A stretch of 64,000 bases of DNA from Gloeobacter kilaueensis JS1 (lineage in GTDB: Bacteria > Cyanobacteriota > Cyanobacteriia > Gloeobacterales > Gloeobacteraceae): NCBI RefSeq assembly GCF_000484535.1, contig NC_022600.1, positions 4,394,234 through 4,458,233 on the forward strand, in the 5' to 3' direction. This document shows positions 27,963 to 37,075 of the stretch, piece by piece. Under the pieces are notes generated by a model. It was not told the origin of the DNA and searched no databases. It was given only the letters and a program-made list of their open reading frames with translations. A program made the position numbers and the translations under genes. Each line of letters starts with the position of its first letter. Positions within the stretch are counted from its first letter, which is position 1.

Positions 27963-29297
27963 ATGGAAAAAACAACAGGTGCGGAACAGGAACAGACGGC
28001 GATCAAGACGGGGCGGCGCAGTTTTCTGGTCGCTGCCGGGGCAGTGGGCGCGGGTCTACTGCTCAAGCCGGGCTACGCGGGGGCGGCGGACGCTCCGGAG
28101 GTAACGGGGGCGCGCATCGGCTTTGTCGGCCAGACCGACGCGGCACCGCTCATCATCGCCAAAGAAAAGGGCTACTTCGCCAAGCAGGGTCTTAAAGATA
28201 TCGAACTGGTGAAGTTGCCTTCTTACGCGGTGATCCGCGACAACCTCGAACTGGGAACGGACAACGGCGGCATCGACGGCTCGATGATTCTGCGGCCCAT
28301 CGGCTTTTTGATGGCCCTGGGCACGATCACGAAGGGCAACAAGAAAGTACCGATGTACGTGCCCCTGCAACTCAATATCGACGGCCAGGGGATCACGATC
28401 TCCAACGAATTTCGCAGCGAAGATCCGCGCCTCGACAGCTCGCCCATCAAGGCAAAAGTCGAGAAGGCCAAGTCCCAGAGCCGCCGCTACAAGTTTGCCA
28501 GCACCTTCCCTGGTGGGACGAGTGACCTGATGATGCGCTACTGGCTTGCCGCCGGGGGCATCGACCCCGACAGCGACGTCGAGAGCCTGATCGTACCGGC
28601 GGGCCAACTGGTGGCCAACATGAAAGTCGGCAACCTCTCCGGTTTTTGCGTGGGTGATCCCTGGCACGCACGGGCGATCAGCGAAAAGACCGGCTACACC
28701 GCGCTGATTTCAGGTGAGATGTGGCGCGACCATCCCGAAAAAGCGCTCACCCTGCGCGCCGACTGGAGCGACAAGAACCCCAAGGCGACGCGGGCGATCG
28801 TGCGGGCGGTGATCGAGGCCCAGCAGTGGTGCGACGTGATGACCAACCGCGAGGAGCTGGCAAAGATTCTCTCTGGCCGCGAGTACACCAACGTGGCTGC
28901 CGCCGACCTGCTGCCCCGCCTCAAGGGCACAGTCGATTACGGCGACGGACGGGTAGTGCAGAACAGTCCCTACATCATGCGCTACTGGAAGAACAACGCT
29001 TCTTACCCGTACAAGAGCCACGACCTGTGGTTTTTGACCGAAAACATCCGCTGGGGCAAGTTGCCGCCGGACTTTGCCCAGGTGCGCAAGGTGATCGATC
29101 AGGTCAACCGGGAAGATGTCTGGCGCACCGCCGCCAAAGAACTGGGCGTCCCGGCTGCTCAGATTCCGAAGAGCACCTCCCGAGGCGTCGAGACGTTCTA
29201 TCCCGACAAAGTCAAATTCGATCCCAAAAATCCGGAGGCGTACCTGGCGAGCCTCAAGATCAAGCGGGTCACCGACATCAAAGTAAAGCGCACCTGA
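27963..29297 (+). CDS. cmpA: Bicarbonate-type ABC substrate-binding protein
   Basis: A 444-residue paralogue of NrtA. A twin-arginine signal (TGRRSFLVAAGAVGAGLLL, Arg 18-19) points to export by Tat. In the pocket region it has TFPGGTSDLMMRYWLAAGG and FCVGDPWHARAI, where nrtA has THWAW and GEPWNQQ; GDPWHARA is what I recall from CmpA of other cyanobacteria. With a carbonic anhydrase inside the operon, bicarbonate is the most likely ligand; nitrate or cyanate cannot be excluded. GAGGACGG precedes the ATG. Confidence 0.8.
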   Translation: MEKTTGAEQEQTAIKTGRRSFLVAAGAVGAGLLLKPGYAGAADAPEVTGARIGFVGQTDAAPLIIAKEKGYFAKQGLKDIELVKLPSYAVIRDNLELGTDNGGIDGSMILRPIGFLMALGTITKGNKKVPMYVPLQLNIDGQGITISNEFRSEDPRLDSSPIKAKVEKAKSQSRRYKFASTFPGGTSDLMMRYWLAAGGIDPDSDVESLIVPAGQLVANMKVGNLSGFCVGDPWHARAISEKTGYTALISGEMWRDHPEKALTLRADWSDKNPKATRAIVRAVIEAQQWCDVMTNREELAKILSGREYTNVAAADLLPRLKGTVDYGDGRVVQNSPYIMRYWKNNASYPYKSHDLWFLTENIRWGKLPPDFAQVRKVIDQVNREDVWRTAAKELGVPAAQIPKSTSRGVETFYPDKVKFDPKNPEAYLASLKIKRVTDIKVKRT

Positions 29298-29330
29298 TCG
29301 TGCAAGCACCCTGACAGGAGATTTTTGGCG

Positions 29331-30170
29331 ATGACGACAACACTGGACACGCGCAGCCGTCAGACCACCAGCCAGCGGTGGACGGCTCTTATCAACGGCA
29401 AGAAGTTGCAGCGGATCATTGCTCCGGCGGTGGCGATCACCTCGGTGCTGGTGCTCTGGCAGCTCCTGTGCTCGCTGCCGGGGGCGACCCTGCCCACCCC
29501 GACCCAGGTGGTTAGCGACACCTGGGAGCTGATTGTCAATCCTTTTTATCAGGGCACCGGCACCAACAAGGGCCTGTTCTGGCAGATCGCCGCGAGCCTC
29601 CAGCGCGTCGCGATAGGTTACACCGCAGCGGCGATCGTGGGGGTGGCGCTGGGGATCTTGATCGGGGTCAACCGCCTCTTCTACGCCGGTCTTGACCCCC
29701 TGGTGCAGGTATTTCGCACGATTCCGCCCCTGGCCTGGCTGCCGATTTCGCTTGCGGCCATCCAAAAATCGGAACTGGCGGCGCTGTTTGTGATCTTTAT
29801 CACCGCCATCTGGCCCATCTTGATCAACACTGCCGTCGGCGTCCAGCGCATTCCGGCTGACTACAACAACGTCGCCCGCGTCCTCAAGTTGCCGAAGCTC
29901 AAGTACTTCTTCAAGATCTTGCTGCCAGCCTCGCTGCCTTACATCTTCACCGGCCTGCGGCTGGGCATCGGTCTATCGTGGCTTGCGATTGTAGCGGCGG
30001 AGATGCTCATCGGCGGCGTCGGCATCGGCTTTTTTATCTGGGACGCCTACAACAGCGCCAAGGTGAGCGACATCATCCTCGCCCTGCTCTACGTCGGCCT
30101 GGTGGGCCTGCTGCTTGACAAACTGGTCGGTTTTGCAGGCTCGCTGATCGTCCCGGCGGAGCGCAAGTAA
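29331..30170 (+). CDS. cmpB: Bicarbonate ABC transporter permease
   Basis: A 279-residue permease of the NrtB/CmpB group with about six membrane helices. The coupling loop is RTIPPLAWLPISLAAIQKSE; the C-terminal segment is FTGLRLGIGLSWLAIVAAEM. It is closely similar to nrtB at 17836. AGGAG at 29316-29320 supports the ATG at 29331; an in-frame TTG six bases earlier is less likely. Second gene of the operon. Confidence 0.85.
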   Translation: MTTTLDTRSRQTTSQRWTALINGKKLQRIIAPAVAITSVLVLWQLLCSLPGATLPTPTQVVSDTWELIVNPFYQGTGTNKGLFWQIAASLQRVAIGYTAAAIVGVALGILIGVNRLFYAGLDPLVQVFRTIPPLAWLPISLAAIQKSELAALFVIFITAIWPILINTAVGVQRIPADYNNVARVLKLPKLKYFFKILLPASLPYIFTGLRLGIGLSWLAIVAAEMLIGGVGIGFFIWDAYNSAKVSDIILALLYVGLVGLLLDKLVGFAGSLIVPAERK

Positions 30171-30212
30171 GACTTTACCGCCCCCGTCTACTTTCATCAG
30201 GAGAACCATCCC

Positions 30213-30914
30213 ATGCACTCTCAAAGTCATCATTTCTCGCGCCGCACGCTCATCCAGGCTACCGCCACCGGTCTTTTCGCCACCTACCTGGGCCTGAAGG
30301 CCGACCCGGCGGCTGCCGTCACCGACCTCACCGCCGCCCAGGCATTGCAGCGGCTCAAAGACGGCAACAAGCGCTGGGTAAACAACAAGCTGGAGCACCC
30401 GGATCTGACCACGACGCGCCTCAAGGAAGTGGCCAAGGGCCAGAATCCCTTCGTGGCGGTCCTCAGTTGCGCCGATTCGCGGGTGCCAAGCGAGATCGTC
30501 TTCGATCAGGGCCTGGGCGACATCTTCGTCACCCGCGTCGCCGGGAATTTTCTGGACGACAACATCTTAGGGAGCCTCGAATTTGCCACCTCCGTGCTCG
30601 GTGCGCCGCTCATCGTGGTCATGGGCCACTCTCGCTGCGGTGCGGTGCAGGCAGCGAGCAAGGCCGTCACCGAAGGAACGGTTTTTCCGGGCCACCTCGC
30701 CGATTTTGTCGATGCGATCAAACCGGCGGTGCTCTCGGTCAAGGACCAAAAAGGCGACCTGGTCGATAACGCGATCAAGGCAAACGTGCTGCGCAACGTC
30801 GAGAAGATCAAGCTCGCCCGGCCCATCATCGCCAAGCTCGTCGATGACAACAAAGTAAAAGTCGTCGGAGCCCGCTACGAGCTGGACACCGGCGAAGTGG
30901 TCTTCTTCGAGTAG
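30213..30914 (+). CDS. Exported beta-carbonic anhydrase
   Basis: A 233-residue beta-class carbonic anhydrase interconverting CO2 and bicarbonate. Zinc ligands are Cys86 (SCADSR, with Asp88 and Arg90 as the catalytic dyad), His139 and Cys142 (GHSRCGAV). The first 35 residues are a Tat-type signal: SRRTLIQATATGLFATYLGL and an AAA cleavage region, so the enzyme should work in the periplasm. It lies between cmpB and cmpC, the slot that holds a porin gene in the Synechocystis cmp operon. The placement suggests that it supplies bicarbonate directly to CmpA. Confidence 0.92.
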   Translation: MHSQSHHFSRRTLIQATATGLFATYLGLKADPAAAVTDLTAAQALQRLKDGNKRWVNNKLEHPDLTTTRLKEVAKGQNPFVAVLSCADSRVPSEIVFDQGLGDIFVTRVAGNFLDDNILGSLEFATSVLGAPLIVVMGHSRCGAVQAASKAVTEGTVFPGHLADFVDAIKPAVLSVKDQKGDLVDNAIKANVLRNVEKIKLARPIIAKLVDDNKVKVVGARYELDTGEVVFFE

Positions 30915-30946
30915 GCAGACGCATCCTTTATCTGTGAGTGGCAGCT

Positions 30947-32917
30947 ATGACCGTATTCATCGAAATCGAACAGGTTGACAAGGTCTTTACCCTCGCCGAC
31001 GGCGGCGAGTACATCGCCCTCGAAAACATCGGACTTACGATCCGCAAGGGCGAATTCGTCTCGCTCATCGGCCACTCCGGCTGCGGCAAATCGACCCTGC
31101 TCAACATCGTGGCCGGGCTGGACATGCCCACAAACGGCAGCGTTATCCTGGCAGGCCAGCCGGTGGTCGAACCGGGTCCGGACCGGATGGTGGTCTTTCA
31201 GAACTATTCGCTTTTGCCTTGGCTCACGGTGCGCGAAAATATCGCCCTCGCCGTCGATGAGGTCTACGCCGACAAATCGAAGCAGGAGCGCAACGCCATC
31301 GTCGAGGAGCACATCGCTCTGGTGGGCCTCAAAGCCGCCGCCGACAGCCGCCCGGAGCAGCTTTCCGGCGGTATGAAGCAGCGGGTAGCGATTGCCCGCG
31401 CCCTTGCCATCCGCCCGCAGCTGCTGCTTTTGGACGAACCTTTCGGTGCCCTCGACGCCCTCACCCGAGGTTCGCTGCAGGAGCAACTGATGGCGATCTG
31501 CGAGGAGAGCCGTCTCACCTGCTTGATGGTCACCCACGACGTGGACGAGGCGCTGCTGCTCTCCGATCGGATTGTCATGCTCTCCAACGGCCCTTCCTCG
31601 GGCATCGACCAGATTCTGGAGGTACCCTTTGCCCGGCCCCGCCACCGCCTGGAAGTGGTGAACGACCCCGGCTACTACAGCCTGCGCAGCGAGATGATCT
31701 ATTTTCTCAACAAGCAAAAGCGGATCAAGCAGCTGCGGGCCAGGGCACCCGTCGCCCGCCACGGCCTTGAGAAGATCAACCTGCAGATTGGCTTTGTGCC
31801 CCTCACCGCCTGTGCGCCCCTCGCGATTGCCCAGGAGAAGGGCTTCTTTGCCCGCCACGGCTTAGAAGAAGTCCGCCTGGTGCGCGAGGGAAACTGGCGG
31901 GCGATCAGCGACGGCATCGCCGGCGGCTGGTTCGACGCTGCCCAGATGCCCGCCGGGATGCCCCTGTGGTTCAGCCTGGGCGGGGCGAACGAGAAACCCC
32001 TGCCGGTGGCGACGGCCCTCACCACCACCCGCAACGGCAACGCGATCACCCTTGCCCGCCGCTTTCTCAAAGAAGATATCTTTTCGCTCGAAAGCTTCGC
32101 AGACTACCTCAAGCGCACGCCGGACCTGCGCCACACCCTGGGGGTGGTGCATCCTTCGTCGATGCACAATCTGCTGTTGCGCTACTGGCTGGCAGCCGGC
32201 GGCATCCACCCCGACCGGGACGTGGATCTGCGCACCATCCCCCCAGCCCAGATGGTCGCCAACCTGCGCGCCGGAAACATCGACGGCTTCTGCGTGGGTG
32301 AACCCTGGAACATCCGCGCCGCCGTCGAGCAAATTGGCTTCACCGTCGCCACCGACCTTGAGATCTGGCTCGGGCATCCGGCCAAGGTGCTGGGTGTGCG
32401 CGAGGACTGGCTTGTTGCCCATCCCAATACCCACCTCGCCCTCATCAAGGCGCTGCTTGAAGCCTGCCGCTTCTGCGCCGAGGAGGCCAACGCCGAGGAG
32501 GTGCGCGCCATCCTCCGCGATCCGCGCTACCTCGACACCGACCCGGCCTACGTTCAACTGGGCGACGACGATCCGACCAGCTGCCGCATCGGCGACAACT
32601 ACCGCCCCTACGCCCACCACGAATTTTTTGGCCCCGGCCTCAATCGCCCGAGCCGCACCGAACAGCTCTGGATTCTCACCCAACTGGCGCGCTGGGGCAC
32701 CGTGCCTTTTCCGCGCAACTGGGTCGAAATTCTCGAACGCGTCTGCCGGGTGAACGCCTTTTCGACCGCTGCCCGCGAACTGGGGCTCGACGTCAACTAC
32801 CGCCGGGGACCGATCGAGCTGTTCGACAGATTGCCCTTCGACGCCGACGATCCGATCGGCTACCTGGGGCGGCTCACCATCAAGAACGAAGTCTACATCG
32901 CCGATGTCGCCCTTTGA
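30947..32917 (+). CDS. cmpC: Bicarbonate ABC transporter ATPase fused to a binding-protein domain
   Basis: A 656-residue protein built like NrtC: an ABC ATPase (Walker [10 protein letters not shown] at about 41-49, signature [16 protein letters not shown], Walker B LLLDEP) followed from about residue 280 by a CmpA/NrtA-like domain (IGFVPLTACAPLAIAQEKGF). In the related proteins the C-terminal domain is regulatory. ATG at 30947 is preferred; an in-frame GTG at 30938 is possible. It is 32 bp after the carbonic anhydrase gene. Confidence 0.85.
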   Translation: MTVFIEIEQVDKVFTLADGGEYIALENIGLTIRKGEFVSLIGHSGCGKSTLLNIVAGLDMPTNGSVILAGQPVVEPGPDRMVVFQNYSLLPWLTVRENIALAVDEVYADKSKQERNAIVEEHIALVGLKAAADSRPEQLSGGMKQRVAIARALAIRPQLLLLDEPFGALDALTRGSLQEQLMAICEESRLTCLMVTHDVDEALLLSDRIVMLSNGPSSGIDQILEVPFARPRHRLEVVNDPGYYSLRSEMIYFLNKQKRIKQLRARAPVARHGLEKINLQIGFVPLTACAPLAIAQEKGFFARHGLEEVRLVREGNWRAISDGIAGGWFDAAQMPAGMPLWFSLGGANEKPLPVATALTTTRNGNAITLARRFLKEDIFSLESFADYLKRTPDLRHTLGVVHPSSMHNLLLRYWLAAGGIHPDRDVDLRTIPPAQMVANLRAGNIDGFCVGEPWNIRAAVEQIGFTVATDLEIWLGHPAKVLGVREDWLVAHPNTHLALIKALLEACRFCAEEANAEEVRAILRDPRYLDTDPAYVQLGDDDPTSCRIGDNYRPYAHHEFFGPGLNRPSRTEQLWILTQLARWGTVPFPRNWVEILERVCRVNAFSTAARELGLDVNYRRGPIELFDRLPFDADDPIGYLGRLTIKNEVYIADVAL

Positions 32918-32930
32918 GGAGGTCAAAACC

Positions 32931-33743
32931 ATGTCCACTTCTCATCTCACCCGCCCCGAGACGCTCCTCGCCCTGCGCAACGTCTCCAAAGTCTTCCCGT
33001 CCTCCACCGGTCCGCGCACCGTCCTCCAGCAGGTCAACCTCACCGTCAGCGAGGGCGAATTCGTCTGCATCATCGGCCACTCCGGCTGCGGCAAGACGAC
33101 CCTGCTCAACATGGTGGCGGGATTTCTCACCCCCAGCGAAGGGGAGGTGCTACTCAAATCCGAGCCCATCACCGCCCCCGGACCAGACCGGATGGTGGTC
33201 TTTCAGGGCTACGCCCTGTTGCCGTGGCTGTCGGCCTTCGAGAACATTTATCTGGCCGTCGATGCGGTCTGGCCCACCAAGTCGCGCACCCAGAAGACAG
33301 CGATCGTCCGCGAGAACCTGGCCCTTGTGGGCCTCACCGACGCCGCCCACAAAAAGCCCAACCAGCTTTCCGGCGGCATGAAGCAGCGGGTGGCGATTGC
33401 CCGCGCCCTTTCGATCCGGCCCGAAGTCTTGATTCTCGACGAACCGTTCGGTGCCCTCGATGCGATCACCAAAGAAGAACTGCAGGAAGAACTGCTCAAG
33501 ATCTGGAATGCCAGCCGCTGCACGGTCTTGATGATTACCCACGACATCGACGAGGCGCTGTTTTTGTGCGACCGGCTGGTGATGATGACCAACGGTCCCG
33601 CCGCCCGGATCGGCGAAATCCTCACCATTCCCTTTGCCCGCCCCCGCGAGCGCTCCCGGATTATGGAAGACCCGGCCTACTACGAACTGCGCAACACCGC
33701 CCTCGACTTTCTCTACCGCCGCTTCGCCCACACTGAGACCTAA
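32931..33743 (+). CDS. cmpD: Bicarbonate ABC transporter ATP-binding protein
   Basis: A 270-residue single-domain ATPase, the counterpart of nrtD. It has Walker A GHSGCGKTT, signature [15 protein letters not shown], Walker [12 protein letters not shown] and the ending DFLYRRFAHTET. GGAGG ten bases before the ATG at 32931 fixes the start. It is last in the operon. Its final 41 bp occur again in direct orientation at 40419-40459, bracketing an accessory island. Confidence 0.87.
   Translation: MSTSHLTRPETLLALRNVSKVFPSSTGPRTVLQQVNLTVSEGEFVCIIGHSGCGKTTLLNMVAGFLTPSEGEVLLKSEPITAPGPDRMVVFQGYALLPWLSAFENIYLAVDAVWPTKSRTQKTAIVRENLALVGLTDAAHKKPNQLSGGMKQRVAIARALSIRPEVLILDEPFGALDAITKEELQEELLKIWNASRCTVLMITHDIDEALFLCDRLVMMTNGPAARIGEILTIPFARPRERSRIMEDPAYYELRNTALDFLYRRFAHTET
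33703..33743 (+). repeat. Left copy of a 41-bp direct repeat (3' end of cmpD)
   Basis: TCGACTTTCTCTACCGCCGC and the rest of the cmpD tail up to the stop codon match 40419-40459 at 38 of 41 positions. The first 31 bases are identical. Such a duplicated gene end is the usual footprint of a site-specific integrative element (attL-like). Confidence 0.6.
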
Positions 33744-34082
33744 CCCCCGCATCACCAGTCCGATAGACACCGGACCTTGGACAGGTGTCGTCGCTGACCT
33801 CCTATGGCAGCAGGAAGAGCTGGAACCCCAAAACACTCAGCAAAAGTAGAAGTGCTTTGTCTGCGAACCGGCTATCAACCAGAAGAAAGTAAACCACCTT
33901 GGTGGTGCCTAAAGTCGAACTTGTGTCGGTTTCAGGTGTTTGCCAAACTTATACGTTCAGCAATTCGCTCAGGCGTATTCATATGCAGTGGGTGAATTGT
34001 CGTCCGTCCCTCTGGCGTTAATCCCACCAACTCCCCTTCTCTCAATTAGAAGTGCTCTTGCCAGTTCTGAGAGCGTGGATTA
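33744..34082. other. Gene-poor left edge of the accessory island
   Basis: 339 bp between cmpD and the first insertion sequence. Short frames here have no recognisable content. GACACC and GGTGTC (about 33767-33790) could form a weak hairpin after cmpD, but no T-run follows. A small perfect inverted pair ACCACC/GGTGGT lies near 33893-33906. Confidence 0.5.
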
Positions 34083-35010
34083 GAGCTTGTTTGTAAATCA
34101 GATTCTAGACTGAGGCTATGCCTCAACCTCTCTATCCATCAGGCGAGTGGGCTCTGCTCGAGCCCCTACTGCCTCCGCCGTCACGCTCTGGTCGTCCTCG
34201 CCTTGCCTATACGTCACCTGCTCAATGCCCTACTCGTATGTATTGCGCACTAGCCGCCAGTGGCGCGCTTTCCCAAAGACTTCCCGCCCTGGCAAACCGT
34301 CTACGCCCTGTGGCGATTGTGGCTGGCTCATGGCTTCTGGCAGCGCTTGAATACTGCACTCAGAGAGCGCACCCGGCTGGCTGCTGGTCGCAATGCTCAA
34401 CCCACTGGCGTGATTCTCGATAGTCAATCGGTCAAGACCACCGAACATGGTGGCCCTAGAGGCTACGATGGCGCGAAAAAACTCAATGGTCGAAACTCCC
34501 CATGCCCCCATGCCGGGGCCAAGTCGGAGGGCAGGCCGCCATATCCTTACCGACACTCAGGGCTGGCTGCTCAAGGTGGTGGTCCACCCGGCACACATAG
34601 CTGACCGTGACGGAGCCCTATTGGTATTGGAAGGAGTTAGTCAGAGTTCTCCTCAGTTGCAGAAGGTGTGGTTAGACATGGGCTACCGTGGAGCACGCTT
34701 GATGAACTGGGTGCAGCAGCATCTGCCACAGGTGAAGCTGGAAGTAGTGCAACGCCCAAGACGGTGGGTGCGAGTGCCTGCCAATGAGGAACCACCACCA
34801 ATGCCTCAAGGATTTCAAGTGCTCCCTCGACGATGGCATGCTGCCCCCGCAGGGGGGGTGGTAGAGCGGACGTTCGCATGGTTATGTCGCAATCGGCGCT
34901 TGAGTAAAGACTATGAGCGTTTAGCAGAGACGAGCGAGTGTCTGGTATGCCTGGCGATGAGCAAGCTGATGCTGAGAAGGTTAGCAGGATTATGATTTAC
35001 AAGCAGGCTC
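34083..35010. mobile_element. IS5-family (IS427-like) insertion sequence, decayed copy
   Basis: Terminal inverted repeats GAGCTTGTTTGTAAATC (34083-34099) and, inverted, GAGCCTGCTTGTAAATC (34994-35010) differ at two of 17 positions. Flanks are TTA on the left and TGA on the right, the TNA target type but no longer identical. The element is related to the intact copy at 37076-37942. Its transposase frame is broken, so it is likely an old insertion. Confidence 0.8.
34118..34995 (+). pseudogene. IS5-family transposase, frameshifted
   Basis: Transposase segments lie in different frames. MPQPLYPSGEWALLEPLLPP is at 34118 in one frame, DFPPWQTVYALWRLWLAHGF and GVILDSQSVKTTEHGG in 34260-34604 in a second, and ILTDTQGWLLKVVVHPAHIA to VERTFAWLCRNRRLSKDYER in 34447-34995 in a third. 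The last shift, near 34480-34500, may correspond to the family's programmed frameshift, but the break before 34260 is true damage. DDE residues are partly visible (DSQSVK; DMGYRG; VERTFAW). Confidence 0.8.
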
Positions 35011-35050
35011 TGAGGAGTCACTGCACTCACGAACATGTCGAAGACTAACT

Positions 35051-36046
35051 CTACGGAAAAATTCTTTGTGTAAAATCCCATTCCCCGTTTGACGAATCTA
35101 TGAAATCTTGCCGCAAATCACGCTTGGAAAACTGGCGGAGTACCTCTCCTGCAACGTACTGTGCTGTCATAAAATAATTGCCAAGTTCAATACGAGAAAT
35201 GTTCTGCGCAGTATATCGAGTTGCAACGAATCCAGGAAAGGTCTGGATTGTATTACGTAGTCTAAAACCATCAATATTTGCAAAATGGGTGACGACTTCA
35301 TGTACTAGCCTGTTAAGATCGTGACCGTAATTGTCCCTGAGCCTTCTTTCGTTAAAGCCGTGAACGGTAAGAAGAGCACCCTTCAAAAGAACTTCTACTG
35401 CAAGACAACAGTTTTGAATAGCAACATATTTATTGAATGAGCTTAGAAGAGTAGCTGCTGCAGCTTCTAGATACTGCTTTGCGAGATAAAACCACTCAAT
35501 AGATCTATCAGGCAACGGTGCTGCAGTCATTTCAACTTCTTTGAGACTATGAGCAAAGTCAAAACAATCAAAGAATTGGTCGAAATATCTGTTTGCTACA
35601 GACTCTTCACTAAAGAGCCATTGCTTTTGCAGCTCAGTCATATCAAAGGAGCGAGCAGAACTTGAAAGAAAATCGCTGGGGCGAATTGCACCGCTTTCCC
35701 AGTCTAGAGCAGGATTAGAAAAAAATAGATAATCAGTTATATACAATTTCCAGTCTGGAATATAAATGGGGAAAAATACGTCTCGAAACATAACGGCCCC
35801 TGCATAGACTGGAGCACCCCATAAATCTACTTCACGATACAGATCTTGATAGATAGACTTGACTAAATCTAACAAGGGATCCCCGTATTGCAGTACAAGC
35901 AAGAAATCACTGATCCTTTTCAATTGGAAAGCAATCTGCTGATACGCATAAATGGGCCTCACATGAGGAAGCACCCCATCAGCTACCAGCTGATTGTCAA
36001 TTTTAAGAACAAGTTTGAGCAAAATGTTTTTATCCAAGTTTGCCAT
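35051..36046 (-). CDS. HEPN-like protein of unknown function
   Basis: A 331-residue protein, not matched to a named family. The region from about 200 to 260 looks like a HEPN helical fold: AIQNCCLAVEVLLKGALLTV followed by RDNYGHDLNRLVHEV, where Arg237 and His242 make the R-x4-H motif of HEPN RNases. The first 130 residues have no recognised domain (aromatic-rich, WGAPVYAGAVMF). The gene is clearly AT-richer than the chromosome genes around it, which fits recent transfer. HEPN proteins often act in defence or toxin modules; that role here is inference. Confidence 0.5.
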   Translation of the reverse strand: MANLDKNILLKLVLKIDNQLVADGVLPHVRPIYAYQQIAFQLKRISDFLLVLQYGDPLLDLVKSIYQDLYREVDLWGAPVYAGAVMFRDVFFPIYIPDWKLYITDYLFFSNPALDWESGAIRPSDFLSSSARSFDMTELQKQWLFSEESVANRYFDQFFDCFDFAHSLKEVEMTAAPLPDRSIEWFYLAKQYLEAAAATLLSSFNKYVAIQNCCLAVEVLLKGALLTVHGFNERRLRDNYGHDLNRLVHEVVTHFANIDGFRLRNTIQTFPGFVATRYTAQNISRIELGNYFMTAQYVAGEVLRQFSKRDLRQDFIDSSNGEWDFTQRIFP

Positions 36047-36555
36047 TTTACACCAAGTCGGGGTTTTGTAGTATCATATTACTTTAATTGCGAGTTGGCG
36101 ACTAATGTGCTTCCTTACTCCGGGTTCATGTGGAGCTTGTGGTCTACAAGCCAATATTGCTTGTTGTCGAGTAGCCGTCCATGGGCTCGCGGTCGCTCCA
36201 GAGTAGCCCATGTTTGCCAGTGCGAGCCGGTGTCTGGTCTTATATAGTGGACCGCAAGCGGCTTGCTGCTGGCAGTCGTCGTTAGCTTGAATGGCGTGGC
36301 CCGCTCTCTCGGTGCTCCTCGTCGCTGTCAGATGCTCACTCTTCGAGTAGCCCTATTGTGACTTGACGTACAAGTTCGCCACTATTGGAAGCATAAATCT
36401 GAGGAAGTAGGTTTATGCTTCCAGTAGCTGTCTTCAGAATTAGCCCGGCGCTGTGACGGATGCAATGGGCTTCACTATCTCTGAGATTTGAAGGAGCTGG
36501 GGGTGCAGGGAATTACTCTTACCCCCCAATCGCGCGCTCAGAAAAAATGTCTTTT
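36047..36555. other. 509-bp noncoding stretch with several inverted repeats
   Basis: No gene is supported. Inverted pairs are dense: ACAAGC/GCTTGT (about 36147-36165), CATGGGCT (36180-36187) with AGCCCATG (36205-36212), and the long pair GGAAGCATAAA (36387-36397) with TTTATGCTTCC (36412-36422). The last pair extends outward to 16 bases with one mismatch. The last could be a bidirectional terminator-like hairpin or a small mobile palindrome. Confidence 0.5.
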
Positions 36556-37075
36556 CTAATTAGTTAGTCCCTTAGATTGACTACGTTGCTCAGCCAGAGA
36601 TATGTGATTCTCTATCAGCCTGCAGAATTGCTTGAGAGCGGTCTGCATTCGTGATGATTGTACAACTAAAGTAGAGAATACATCTTCAAATGTAATTGGC
36701 TTGGTAGCTCCAAAGCCTTTCAGATAAATTAGATCTTCACAGACAATTTTTTTAGAGGGCACTTCTGTCTCTTTTGGAACCGGCTCAATAAATCCATGGT
36801 CCGACATATAATATCCTTTAATAACATCACGTTGAATTACGGGTCTTACTCCCAATTGTAGTTTCGGAGGTATTCGATGCTGTCTTAAAGTGCGGTAATT
36901 GCCCATGAGTTCAGCATGATATTCATCATTAATATGGTGGATTGCCTTGAGCAATTCTTCTCCTGCAGACCATCTTTTGCATTTAAACACTTTCGCTAAA
37001 AAATTAACATCTATTTTTCTATTATTTAGAGACACATTGCCGAAGATTTTCTCAAGTTTTGGTGCATCAGTGTGA

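Noticed and set aside
27963-33743. Second nitrate transporter (nrtABCD paralogue)
   Set aside because: Pocket segments differ from nrtA (GDPWHARAI instead of GEPWNQQ) and a carbonic anhydrase is in the operon, so a bicarbonate transporter is more likely. Not fully excluded.
33804-33995. 63-codon frame after cmpD
   Set aside because: No ribosome site, no recognisable content, ends in AT-rich island edge.
36556-37035. Separate 159-residue gene with a GTG start, possibly related to the toxin-like protein at 12348
   Set aside because: The frame continues upstream to the insertion sequence and joins the other pieces, so it is the C-terminal part of the interrupted gene. The shared LGVRP and DHGF.EP words are too short to prove relation.
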